From positions 1-23,126 of IMG/VR virus record IMGVR_UViG_3300035698_005927: a DNA stretch of 23,126 nt; one strand, 5' to 3'. Numbering within the stretch: the first letter of the stretch is position 1; each line of letters starts with the position of its first letter. The notes beneath the pieces were generated by a model. The model was not told the origin of the DNA. It ran no database searches and was given only the letters and a program-made list of their open reading frames with translations. Below, one piece after another: positions 1-7,409 of this stretch. The stretch comes from a virus. A program made the position numbers and the translations under genes.

Positions 1-39
1 CAAGATATCAAAGAACTTAATAATTATATATATAATTAA
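1..39 (+). CDS. 3' end of an upstream gene (partial, tentative)
   Basis: The first twelve codons are open in frame 1 and end at TAA 37-39, giving a short Lys/Asn/Tyr-rich tail (DIKELNNYIYN). That is compatible with the end of a phage gene cut by the window edge. It is too short to assign, and other frames are also open for a few codons. The palindrome TTATATATATAA (24-35) overlaps this tail. Confidence 0.25.
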   Translation, partial: QDIKELNNYIYN

Positions 40-69
40 AAAATAATGATTTTTTTCTATTTATTTAAA

Positions 70-114
70 GTCAAATTCATCTACGACACTAAAGATGTCG
101 TAGTTTTCTTTGAC
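70..114. terminator. Stem-loop E1 with loop CTAAAGA
   Basis: A perfect 8-bp stem (CTACGACA 81-88 with TGTCGTAG 96-103) encloses the 7-nt loop CTAAAGA (89-95). After an internal loop an outer 6-bp helix can form (GTCAAA 70-75 with TTTGAC 109-114). On the plus strand the inner stem is followed by TTTTCTTT, so it could act as an intrinsic terminator for the gene ending at 39. The same loop recurs in two other hairpins in this window (970-994 and 23009-23033), so a second role is possible. Confidence 0.55.
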
Positions 115-152
115 AGATATATAAAATATTCGATAAAAAAATTGAAGAATCT

Positions 153-794
153 TTGTTAAGAACAAAAGTCAATCTAAAATGCAAAAATCTTAATCAAAAA
201 AAGTTATCTAAAATGATTGATAACAATCAAATAACTTTATGTATAGGTCCAGCCGGTGTTGGTAAAAGCTATATTAGTGTGGTGAAAGCTTTGGAATTAT
301 TAAAAAAACCAAATAATAGTTATAATAAAATCGTAATCATCACACCCATAGTAGAATTAGAAGAACGGATCGGCTATCTTAAAGGTAATTTATCGGAGAA
401 GCTGGATCCATATCTTTTTTCAACATATTACTTAATTGATAAAGTTATAGGTAAAGAAAATAGAGAAAAATTAGTGGAATTAGATATCATTAAACCACTA
501 GCCATAGCTTATCTTCGTGGAATCAATATTAACAATTCAATTGTTATATTTGAAGAATCCCAAAATTCTACTAAAAGAGGAATGAAAACATTTTTAACAA
601 GAATAGGTTATAATTCTAAATTTATCATATCGGGGGGTATTGAACAAATCGATAGATTTAAGGATGTAAATGAAAGTGGATTAAAAGATATATTTGATAA
701 ATTGAAAAATGTGGATGATGTAGGTATAATGGAATTTAATAATGATGACATAGTTAGAAATCCTTTAATATCCAAAATATTAGAGAAATATTAA
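153..794 (+). CDS. PhoH-like P-loop ATPase
   Basis: PhoH-family proteins are ATPases related to superfamily 1 helicases and are common in large phages; their role in infection is not settled. The 213-residue product has a Walker A motif GPAGVGKS (32-39), the family-typical IGYLKGNLSEKLDPY stretch (73-87) and an acidic Walker B region VIFEES (131-136). It then reads SGGIEQID (160-167), where most PhoH proteins have a Gly-Asp pair, so one conserved acidic residue seems replaced by Gly. The start is uncertain. TTG at 153 is the first standard alternative start and no ATG precedes it in frame, yet the frame stays open upstream to a TGA at 111-113. Those extra codons (YKIFDKKIEES) look coding, so initiation at a rarer codon is possible. 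Confidence 0.85.
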   Translation: MLRTKVNLKCKNLNQKKLSKMIDNNQITLCIGPAGVGKSYISVVKALELLKKPNNSYNKIVIITPIVELEERIGYLKGNLSEKLDPYLFSTYYLIDKVIGKENREKLVELDIIKPLAIAYLRGININNSIVIFEESQNSTKRGMKTFLTRIGYNSKFIISGGIEQIDRFKDVNESGLKDIFDKLKNVDDVGIMEFNNDDIVRNPLISKILEKY

Positions 795-921
795 AATAAG
801 ATAATGAAATTATATCGAGAATAATTCTTCCATATAATTTCTAATATATTTTATTTTTTGATTTTTTCTTAAATTTATAAATTGTTTTAATATTATTGTT
901 TTTGGCAATTTCTTTAATTTT

Positions 922-1010
922 TGCATAATCTATGAAACGTTTAAAGAGAAGGAACTTTATGTTCCCGAAACCACTACATCTTTAGTGTCGTGGTAGCTTC
1001 TTTTGTCCAT
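922..1010. other. Two-hairpin element E2, inverted relative of E1 and E3
   Basis: Hairpin I pairs ACCACTACA (970-978) with TGTCGTGGT (986-994) with one mismatch around the loop TCTTTAG, the reverse complement of the CTAAAGA loop in E1 and E3. Hairpin II pairs GGAAC (951-955) with GTTCC (961-965). The flank GCATAATCTATGAAACGTTT (923-942) closely matches the reverse complement of 23064-23083 near the window end. About 60% of bases agree over the roughly 75-bp element, with both hairpins kept although their stem sequences differ. On the plus strand hairpin I is followed by a T-rich tract, so it may also terminate transcription of the PhoH-like gene. Confidence 0.5.
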
Positions 1011-1112
1011 TTTTTCCTTTTCTTTATATATTAAAAAAGGAATTCCATTTATTCTTATTTTGAATATTTTAATATAATTAAAAAACTTCAGCAGATGTAT
1101 AGTTCATTAAAA

Positions 1113-1133
1113 AAAATAGATCAAATCTATTTT
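1113..1133. terminator. AT-rich hairpin upstream of the 398-aa gene
   Basis: AAAATAGAT (1113-1121) pairs perfectly with ATCTATTTT (1125-1133) across a 3-nt loop. It lies between the E2 element and the promoter-like palindrome at 1148-1157. The stem has few GC pairs, so a terminator role is only a possibility. Confidence 0.35.
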
Positions 1134-1178
1134 ATGAATATAGATTTTTATATATAATATATAAAAAAATATAATAGA

Positions 1179-2375
1179 ATGATTAAATTTAATGAATTTT
1201 TTATACAGGAATCAAATTTATATGAAGATAAGTTAAATAACAAAGAAATTATCATATCGTCTAAACTTGAAAATAGATTTAGAGAATTAAAACTAAAAAA
1301 TGAAAAACTAAAAGTTGGGGATTTAATTTATGCAAAAAAAAATTCAAATACCAAATTATCAAATGATGCAAATAATTATTTAGAATCAAAAAATACATTT
1401 GAAGTATTAAAAATAAATGATAATGGAAAAATAGATATAGGATTTCGTTATTATAAGATAGTACTTCCGTCACCTGAGATTCAAAAAGAAGGAAAACAAG
1501 TTAAAGTAATATTTTACTATAATCCAAGTAGATTTCATAATTTAAATGAGTTAGATCCAATTGCTAGAGTTTTTTTATCATTAAAACATATAGATAAAAA
1601 TAATATAGTGGATAATCCAATTAATTTTCTTGATGTTGATGATAGAGGTAATTTAACATATTTACCAAATCGATATTATGATGCAAACCAAGATCCTTTT
1701 ACGGCACCAAGAAGACAAATGTTAAAATTAAATAGACTTTTATTAAAAATAATAACAAAAGATTATTATGATAGAACAATATTTCCAAAAGATATAGAAA
1801 TATTTTTGAATAAATGGAGATTGATGTTTGATGATAGTTATAATATTAGAATATTAGAAGGTGATGATATATTAACAGCATATACTACAGAAAATCTTAG
1901 TAAAGGTTGGACGGCATCATCGTGTGCTAATTTTTCTAAAAAACCACCTATTGGAGAATTTAATGTTTACACTGAAAATTCTGAAAATATAAAATGTTTA
2001 GTAGTTTATCATAAAGGTAAAATACATGGTAGAAGAATGTTATTTACAGGAATTCAAACAGAGACACATGGGAAATTTAAAAAAGGACAAGTATATACTT
2101 TATTAAATTATATGTATGGTGAAGGTGGTAGAAAGTCAAAAGTAGATCAATTAATGATAAGATGGGCTAAAGATAATGATGCTGAATTAATTGACAACAG
2201 GAGTAGTGTTAATATATTTAGAATAAAAATAAAAAACACTTGTTATGCCATATATCCTCCATGGGATTCTATGTTTGTTAATTTCGATACTAATGAAATA
2301 TCAGATAGTAGTAAAGCTGGAGGAAAGGGAAGATGGAATAACTCATATCATGCTAGATGTCCCAAAAAAAAGTAG
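1179..2375 (+). CDS. 398-aa phage protein of unknown function with a capsid-targeting-like N-terminus
   Basis: The product begins MIKFNEFFIQES, resembling the N-terminal capsid-targeting peptide of T4 internal proteins, with I-Q-E matching the (L/I)-x-E cleavage pattern of the T4 prohead protease. The C-terminal half has a Cys in TASSCANF (about 245-252), then FNVYTEN (260-266), KIHGRRMLF (280-288), GQVYTLL (303-309) and a Trp-rich end. This order (SSC, YTEN, GR..L, then a Trp-Ala-Lys helix) recalls a family of uncharacterised proteins in large phages, but I know no function for it. ATG at 1179 is chosen because it gives the leader peptide and lies 21 nt after TTATATATAA. The upstream region is A-rich with no Shine-Dalgarno sequence. 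Confidence 0.8.
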   Translation: MIKFNEFFIQESNLYEDKLNNKEIIISSKLENRFRELKLKNEKLKVGDLIYAKKNSNTKLSNDANNYLESKNTFEVLKINDNGKIDIGFRYYKIVLPSPEIQKEGKQVKVIFYYNPSRFHNLNELDPIARVFLSLKHIDKNNIVDNPINFLDVDDRGNLTYLPNRYYDANQDPFTAPRRQMLKLNRLLLKIITKDYYDRTIFPKDIEIFLNKWRLMFDDSYNIRILEGDDILTAYTTENLSKGWTASSCANFSKKPPIGEFNVYTENSENIKCLVVYHKGKIHGRRMLFTGIQTETHGKFKKGQVYTLLNYMYGEGGRKSKVDQLMIRWAKDNDAELIDNRSSVNIFRIKIKNTCYAIYPPWDSMFVNFDTNEISDSSKAGGKGRWNNSYHARCPKKK

Positions 2376-2403
2376 TTCCATAAATTAGAATAATTTGAAT
2401 ACT

Positions 2404-3912
2404 ATGAAATATAATATATATGAAGATATTTTTAATAATTCTCCTATTAATATGGAGATACTTGATAAAAATGGAATTATAATGGGAATTAATAAATCTT
2501 TTATTAATTTATTTGAAATAAAAAACCCAAATGAATTAATAAATAAATTTTGTTTATTTGATGATCCAAATATTTCATATGAAGTTAAATCAATGATGAA
2601 AAAACAAGAAATCGTTCAATATGAATCAACAATAGATAAAAAAACAGGAGAATTAAATTTATCTTATATTATTTCTCCAATATTTGATAATAATATACTA
2701 GAATATTATTTAATACAAGTAAATGTTAAAGAAATTAAAAAATATCAAAAAAATTTAGATTCTCTTGATGAAATTTTAAAAACTTGTCGATGTGCAGATT
2801 CTCAAAGTAGAATAAATGATGTTTTACAAGAAATATTAAAGATATTTAATGTTGATAGAGTTTGGTTACTTTATCCATGTGAATCAAATATAAAAACATG
2901 GAATATACCATTTGAGTATTCATTAAAGGAATATTCATATTATTATCCATCTAATAAAAATATTAAAATACAACCAGAAGTATCAGAATTATTTAATAAA
3001 ATATTAGAGAATAAAAACGATATTGTCACATATTATTCTGATGATAATACTAATTTTTCTACATTATCACAAATGTATATTCCGTTATATTCATATGTTG
3101 ACAAACCATGGGTACTCGGATTGCATCAATGTTCATATAAGCGAAAATGGATACCAAGTGATAAAATATTATTTCGGAAAATCACTCAAAAGTTAAATGA
3201 AGTATTATCAAATATGTTATTTATACGTAATATTCAAGAACAAAATAAAGATTTGGATGATTTTTCACACACTGTTGCACATGATTTAAAAAATCCACTA
3301 GGAAACATTATGGGGTTTTCAGAGTTGTTAATTGAAAATAAATTAACCAAAAAAGAATATAAAACATATACAGAAGCAATAAACAATAGTGGTAATAAAA
3401 TGTTAAGAATTATAGATAGTTTACTTCTCTTATCAAAAATACGAAAAACGGATATTCAATTAGAACCATTAAAAATGGAAGAAATTATAAAAGAATCAAT
3501 AAATCGTATAACAACATTAATAAAAGAACATAAAGTCGATATAATAAGTGTATCGAAAAAATGGCCTGTTGTTATGGGTATACCCTCATGGATAGAAGAA
3601 GTATGGGTGAATTATTTAATTAATGCTATTAAATATGGGGGACGAAAAATAAAAATAGGTTATGATGAAATTGATGGTGATATAATAAATTTTTGGATAC
3701 GTGATAACGGTATAGGGATATCTTCAGAAAATCAATTGAAATTATTTAATAAATTTGAAAGATTAAATCAAATAAGTACAAAAGGATATGGTTTGGGGTT
3801 ATCTATAGTGGATCGTATTATTGATAAATTAGATGGTAGGGTTGGGGTTAAAAGCGAATTAGGAAAAGGTAGTACATTTTATTTCTCTTTGCGAAAGAAA
3901 AATGAATACTAA
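2404..3912 (+). CDS. Sensor histidine kinase (PAS-GAF-HisKA-HATPase_c), soluble
   Basis: A complete 502-residue histidine kinase. Residues about 5-115 look like a PAS domain (EILDKNGIIMGINKSF). About 120-275 look like a GAF domain. A HisKA dimerisation helix carries the phospho-acceptor H293 in VAHDLKNPLG. The HATPase domain has the N box around N407 (YLINAIKYG), the G1 box DNGIGI (434-439) and the G2 box GYGLGL (461-466), so all catalytic motifs are intact. There is no signal peptide or membrane segment, so it should act in the cytoplasm. No response regulator is nearby, so it may signal to a host regulator. A TTG at 2395 is in frame, but ATG 2404 is preferred because the PAS fold starts right after it. 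Its stop overlaps the stop of the opposing minus-strand gene (CTAA, 3909-3912). Such kinases are typical of bacteria and uncommon in phages, which suggests capture from a host. Confidence 0.9.
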   Translation: MKYNIYEDIFNNSPINMEILDKNGIIMGINKSFINLFEIKNPNELINKFCLFDDPNISYEVKSMMKKQEIVQYESTIDKKTGELNLSYIISPIFDNNILEYYLIQVNVKEIKKYQKNLDSLDEILKTCRCADSQSRINDVLQEILKIFNVDRVWLLYPCESNIKTWNIPFEYSLKEYSYYYPSNKNIKIQPEVSELFNKILENKNDIVTYYSDDNTNFSTLSQMYIPLYSYVDKPWVLGLHQCSYKRKWIPSDKILFRKITQKLNEVLSNMLFIRNIQEQNKDLDDFSHTVAHDLKNPLGNIMGFSELLIENKLTKKEYKTYTEAINNSGNKMLRIIDSLLLLSKIRKTDIQLEPLKMEEIIKESINRITTLIKEHKVDIISVSKKWPVVMGIPSWIEEVWVNYLINAIKYGGRKIKIGYDEIDGDIINFWIRDNGIGISSENQLKLFNKFERLNQISTKGYGLGLSIVDRIIDKLDGRVGVKSELGKGSTFYFSLRKKNEY

Positions 3913-4370
3913 CATAACCAATCAGCAGCTTTTGTTGCTATCCACCCATTTGGTTTAGATTCAACATTATAACCCAATCCTTTTAAATAACCAACAGCAC
4001 TATCATGTACTATATATGATTTTTCTTTTTTATTATTATTAATATCAATATGAAGTGTGATGATTTTTTTTTCAGTATTGTTTATGTGTTTTTCCAGATC
4101 ATCTGCTACTAATCTAGAATATTCTATTTCATTCCATAATCTTGAAAAAATATCTTTTATCTTTTTTGTTCTTTTTGATTTATAAATTATATGAACACCT
4201 TTTCTGGGTTTTATCATTCCAATTACAGTAACATAATTAGTATATTTTTTATATTGCTCGGAATCTGTTCCTACAACAATCTTGGTTTCAGGATAATTTT
4301 TCAAATAATTTTTAACATATTTGATCTCATCATTAATTTTATTCCCATTAAAAAATTTAAATTCATTCAT
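3909..4370 (-). CDS. YkuK/DUF458-like RNase H-fold protein
   Basis: The 153-residue product matches the pattern of the DUF458 (YkuK) family, thought to adopt an RNase H-like fold. It has KIVVGTDSEQY (about 30-40) with the first acidic residue, a central helix with a conserved Glu (LWNEIEYSRLVADDL), a second strand ending in an acid-Asn pair (LHIDINNN), and the family-typical end GYLKGLGYNVESKPNGWIATKAADWLC. Asp in GTDS, Glu in NEIE, Asp in HIDIN and Asp near the C-terminus are the natural metal-binding candidates. Nuclease activity is inferred from the fold. The gene is convergent with the histidine kinase and overlaps its stop by three bases. A 16-bp inverted repeat lies just upstream (4389-4426). 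Confidence 0.75.
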   Translation of the reverse strand: MNEFKFFNGNKINDEIKYVKNYLKNYPETKIVVGTDSEQYKKYTNYVTVIGMIKPRKGVHIIYKSKRTKKIKDIFSRLWNEIEYSRLVADDLEKHINNTEKKIITLHIDINNNKKEKSYIVHDSAVGYLKGLGYNVESKPNGWIATKAADWLC

Positions 4371-4388
4371 AAAATTTAAAATATTTTT

Positions 4389-4426
4389 AAATAAATCACT
4401 TTTAAAAAATTAAAAGTGATTTATTT
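4389..4426 (-). terminator. Bidirectional intrinsic terminator
   Basis: AAATAAATCACTTTTA (4389-4404) is perfectly complementary to TAAAAGTGATTTATTT (4411-4426) around a 6-nt A-rich loop, a 16-bp stem. It lies just after the S1 gene on the minus strand and before the start of the YkuK-like gene, so it probably ends S1 transcription. T-rich runs flank it on both strands, so it may work either way. Confidence 0.75.
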
Positions 4427-4447
4427 TATTTTTCTTATATATAAAAT

Positions 4448-5608
4448 TTATTTTGTAAGAGACAAATAAATTTTCCTATCATCTCTCATAATGCTTAATA
4501 CTTTAACTTTAATATTTTCTCCAACTTTTAATTTTATGTTGTTCTTTTGTATATATGAGTTTTGTATTAATCCATTTGTTTCTTGATCTAATTGTATTAG
4601 AGCTCCAAATGGTTTTATAACTAGAACTTTACCATCAATTATTTTATCTTTTTTAATTGTGTCCCAAAGAGATTCTCTTAATATTTGAGTAAGTATAATT
4701 TTTTTCTTTTTAAATATAATTTCTTTAATATAAAAACTTATATCCATACCAGGTACAATTTTTTTCCATTGTTCGTTAGATGTCCATTGTTCATTAACAT
4801 TATATCGATGAATCATACCAGTTAAACATTTATTAAATTCAACAAATATTCCAAATTCTTGACATCCTGTTACACACCCATTATATATTTTGTCTTTATT
4901 TTTATCATAATCTACTTTTATTCTTTTAATTTCATCATTTATTAGACTTTGTAAATATCTTCTTCTGGATACAACATATATTCCTTTATCTTGTTGTAAT
5001 GTTTCTAACATAACTTCAATTTCTTGATTAACTAATTGATTTTTTTGATCATCGGTTAGTTTATTAATACCCGCTAGGGTAGTAGGCATAAACGCATTTA
5101 TAATAATATTATCTATATTAATATCTAATAAAAATCCAGCGGGTTTTATTTCTTTAACGATTGCTGTAAAATAAATATTATGTTTATAATACCCATTTAA
5201 TTTTTCAATAACATTTAATTTTATAAGATCGGTTATGGATCCTTTTAATACAAAAGGATTATCATTTATTTCCGTAATGACAACATCTATATTATCATCT
5301 ATATTAAAATCTTTAATAATATCAATATCAGATGCTTTATTATCTATATAAAGATAATCTTTATATTCAATATCAAGAATTATTTCTTTTTTATTTAATG
5401 CGACAATTTTACCATTTATTATTTCACCTTTTTGTATAGATCTAAATTCATTATCTCGATTAATAATCTCCATAGCAAATTTTTTGTAATCATCATTTAA
5501 TGATGATATGCTATCGTCTCCTTTAATTTTTAAAATTTTTGATTCATTATCAATAGTATCGAAAATATCTGGTAATGATCCAATATTTACTCCTTCAATT
5601 AATTCCAT
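4448..5608 (-). CDS. Ribosomal protein S1-like, four S1 RNA-binding domains
   Basis: The 386-residue product contains about four S1/OB-fold RNA-binding domains: roughly 60-125 (KGEIINGKIVALNKKEIILD), 141-215 (ending in GIYVVSRR), 239-308 (GCVTGCQEFGIFVEF, with a G-M-I-H patch and ending KKIILT) and 322-385 (DGKVLVIKPFGALIQL, ending KIYLSLTK). The last two are the clearest. Cellular bS1 binds mRNA on the 30S subunit and helps load messages lacking a Shine-Dalgarno sequence; S1-like genes are known in some huge phages. It may steer host ribosomes to phage mRNA, which here has A-rich start regions without obvious Shine-Dalgarno sites. It is shorter than bacterial S1, which usually has six domains. 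It is transcribed divergently from the methyltransferase gene. Confidence 0.85.
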   Translation of the reverse strand: MELIEGVNIGSLPDIFDTIDNESKILKIKGDDSISSLNDDYKKFAMEIINRDNEFRSIQKGEIINGKIVALNKKEIILDIEYKDYLYIDNKASDIDIIKDFNIDDNIDVVITEINDNPFVLKGSITDLIKLNVIEKLNGYYKHNIYFTAIVKEIKPAGFLLDINIDNIIINAFMPTTLAGINKLTDDQKNQLVNQEIEVMLETLQQDKGIYVVSRRRYLQSLINDEIKRIKVDYDKNKDKIYNGCVTGCQEFGIFVEFNKCLTGMIHRYNVNEQWTSNEQWKKIVPGMDISFYIKEIIFKKKKIILTQILRESLWDTIKKDKIIDGKVLVIKPFGALIQLDQETNGLIQNSYIQKNNIKLKVGENIKVKVLSIMRDDRKIYLSLTK

Positions 5609-5721
5609 GTTGTTTTTTTTATAAGTTATATAATAATTTTAATTAATTCTTTTATAGAATAACTTTATAAAAGTTTAGAACAATTTATATTTTATTTTAT
5701 ATAAGTTAAAAAAATATAAAT

Positions 5722-6432
5722 ATGAAATATATGGGGAGTAAAAATAAAATTTCAAATGAAATTTTATCAATTATATTAAAAAATAGAAAACCAAATCAAT
5801 GGTATGTAGAACCATTTTGTGGTGGACTAGGTACAATGGATAAGGTTGATGGACTCAGATTAGCATCTGATAAAAATAAATATTTAATTGCCATGTGGAA
5901 AGGTCTACAAAAAGATATGAAACGACCAACTATAATTGATAGAAATATGTATTCAAGAGCAAGAATAGAATATAATAATGGTACTAATTTAGAATTTGAT
6001 GATTTTATGATTGGGTGGATAGGATGGATGGCATCTTATAATGGTAGATTTTTTGATGGTGGATATAGCGGTAAATCTAATGGTAGAAATTATATTAATG
6101 AACAAATTCAAAATACTGAAAAACAATTGGATAAAATTAAAGATATTTGTTTTAAAATCGGTAGTTATGATGAAATATACTACCCCAATGAATGTATTAT
6201 TTATTGTGATATTCCTTATATGGGAACAAAACAGTATGCAATATCAAAGAAATTTAATCATGATAAATTTTGGAAATGGTGTAGATATATTAATGAGTGT
6301 GGTCATAAAGTATTTATTTCCGAATATTCTGCTCCTGATGATTTTATTGTAGTGTGGGAAAAACAAATAACAAATTCAATGAGTACTATTAAAACATATA
6401 AACCTGTTGAAAAATTATTTATTTTAAAATAA
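5722..6432 (+). CDS. D12-class adenine-N6 DNA methyltransferase (Dam-like)
   Basis: The enzyme should transfer a methyl group from S-adenosylmethionine to adenine N6 in DNA. The 236-residue product opens with the family-typical MKYMGSKNKI, has the cofactor motif VEPFCGG (29-35) and the acidic loop DKNKYLI (50-56), and has a catalytic motif IV reading CDIPY (162-166) in place of the usual DPPY. The Pro-Tyr pair and the leading Asp are kept, so activity is plausible. In phages such enzymes often protect the genome from restriction or mark it for regulation. No partner restriction gene is near. The start is the first ATG after an A-rich stretch, and the next residues match the family N-terminus. 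The target sequence cannot be predicted from this reading. Confidence 0.85.
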   Translation: MKYMGSKNKISNEILSIILKNRKPNQWYVEPFCGGLGTMDKVDGLRLASDKNKYLIAMWKGLQKDMKRPTIIDRNMYSRARIEYNNGTNLEFDDFMIGWIGWMASYNGRFFDGGYSGKSNGRNYINEQIQNTEKQLDKIKDICFKIGSYDEIYYPNECIIYCDIPYMGTKQYAISKKFNHDKFWKWCRYINECGHKVFISEYSAPDDFIVVWEKQITNSMSTIKTYKPVEKLFILK

Positions 6433-6473
6433 TATATTTATATATAGAATAGTGTAAAAAAATAAAAAAAAAC

Positions 6474-6713
6474 ATGGTAAAAAAATTTAATGATTTTATA
6501 AATGAAAATTATATGAATGTTGAAAGAGAATCAGTTATAAACAAGTTACTTGATGGTGGTAATTTGTCAAAATTAGATAAAAGTTTAATGACCAAATTGA
6601 CACAAAATTTAACTATTGGTCAATTATCAGAAGAAGAACAAGAATTGTATTATGAAATGTTGAGGGGTAAAAAACAAAATAAAATAGATAGAAAGAAAAT
6701 ATATAGTGGATAA
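6474..6713 (+). CDS. 79-aa protein with a capsid-targeting-like leader
   Basis: This small protein begins MVKKFNDFINENYM, closely resembling the leaders of the 398-aa and 283-aa proteins in this window and the T4 internal-protein capsid-targeting peptide. F-I-N-E would fit the (L/I)-x-E cleavage pattern of a T4-type prohead protease. The rest is charged and helical (LLDGGNLSKLDKSLMTKLTQNLT, then an acidic EEEQELYYEML and a basic tail KKQNKIDRKKIYSG). I do not recognise a family. It follows the methyltransferase by 41 bp in the same direction and is convergent with the next gene. Confidence 0.65.
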   Translation: MVKKFNDFINENYMNVERESVINKLLDGGNLSKLDKSLMTKLTQNLTIGQLSEEEQELYYEMLRGKKQNKIDRKKIYSG

Positions 6714-6737
6714 ATTTTACTAATATATTATCATTGT

Positions 6738-7391
6738 TTAGTTTTCATTGTTTAACTTCGTTTTATTTGGGAATTCTGGTTGATTATCATTATACCCTTT
6801 TGATCTGGATATATCAAATACACTAGTTGATTCATCATTATGTTGATTTCGTAAATTCCAATTAATATCTAACCAATTATATCTAAATGTTATAGAAAAT
6901 GTTTTTTCTGAAACATCTTGTTGTTGATAACTCATTCTAATTTCTGAAATAGATTTTAATATAATATCCTTAAAATTTGTAGTATAAATCAAATCTCCAT
7001 GTTTATCTAATATTTGTAATGCAAATTCTGGGATATATTGTTTTCTATTATTTAGATAAAGTTCTATTAAAATTTCTACTAACATAAAATAATTCATATA
7101 TGAATCAACGGATTTAAATGTAATATCTAATTCATTTTGAAATTTATCAAAAATATTACCAGTTTCTTTCCATTCAATACTTTTACTTTTCCAAAATGTC
7201 ATTTTTTTTGAATCAAATGACATGCTGGGAAAAACAACTTCTTTTATGGTGCTGTTGATATAATCCAAAACACTATCGTAAGGCATATGATTGTTATCTA
7301 ATATTCTCTGAAATTTAGTGTATAAATCTTCGTCTATAAAATCAACAGGAAGTTGGAATATAAATTGATTTGATTGAGCGTTTAATCTCAT
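6738..7391 (-). CDS. Probable virion (tail or baseplate) protein
   Basis: The 217-residue protein has no signal peptide or membrane segment. Its central part (TFKSVDSYMNYFMLVEIL, then LQILDKHGDLIYTTNFKDIILKSISEIRMSY and FSITFRYNWLDINW) has the 'D.hG..i....f.....ISE....Y......F...F.YN..D' pattern seen in tail-tube-like and baseplate proteins of T4-like phages. The N-terminus (QSNQFIFQLPVDFIDEDLYTKF) also looks structural, while the C-terminal 40 residues are polar and probably flexible. It sits 18 bp downstream of the 687-aa gene and is likely co-transcribed with it. The exact role is inferred from pattern and context only. Confidence 0.6.
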   Translation of the reverse strand: MRLNAQSNQFIFQLPVDFIDEDLYTKFQRILDNNHMPYDSVLDYINSTIKEVVFPSMSFDSKKMTFWKSKSIEWKETGNIFDKFQNELDITFKSVDSYMNYFMLVEILIELYLNNRKQYIPEFALQILDKHGDLIYTTNFKDIILKSISEIRMSYQQQDVSEKTFSITFRYNWLDINWNLRNQHNDESTSVFDISRSKGYNDNQPEFPNKTKLNNEN

Positions 7392-7409
7392 TTATTTATT
7401 GTTTTTTTT

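Larger units (their letters stand above)
795..1178. other. Gene-poor gap with stem-loops and a promoter-like palindrome
   Basis: This 384-bp gap holds no convincing gene. It contains the two-hairpin element E2 (922-1010), a 9-bp hairpin at 1113-1133 and the palindrome TTATATATAA (1148-1157), which lies 21 nt before the next start codon. A frame without stops runs on the plus strand from about 873 to the TAG at 995-997, but it has no ATG and may only reflect base composition. A minus-strand mini-ORF (1010-957) starts with ATG and encodes 17 residues including HDTKDVVV. Confidence 0.5.

Noticed and set aside
1279-1473. A minus-strand ORF rich in Leu, Tyr and His
   Set aside because: It is antisense to the 398-aa gene, and its composition is what AT-rich antisense frames give.
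6041-6352. A 103-codon plus-strand ORF inside the methyltransferase gene
   Set aside because: It overlaps fully with a gene carrying clear catalytic motifs and shows no recognisable domain.
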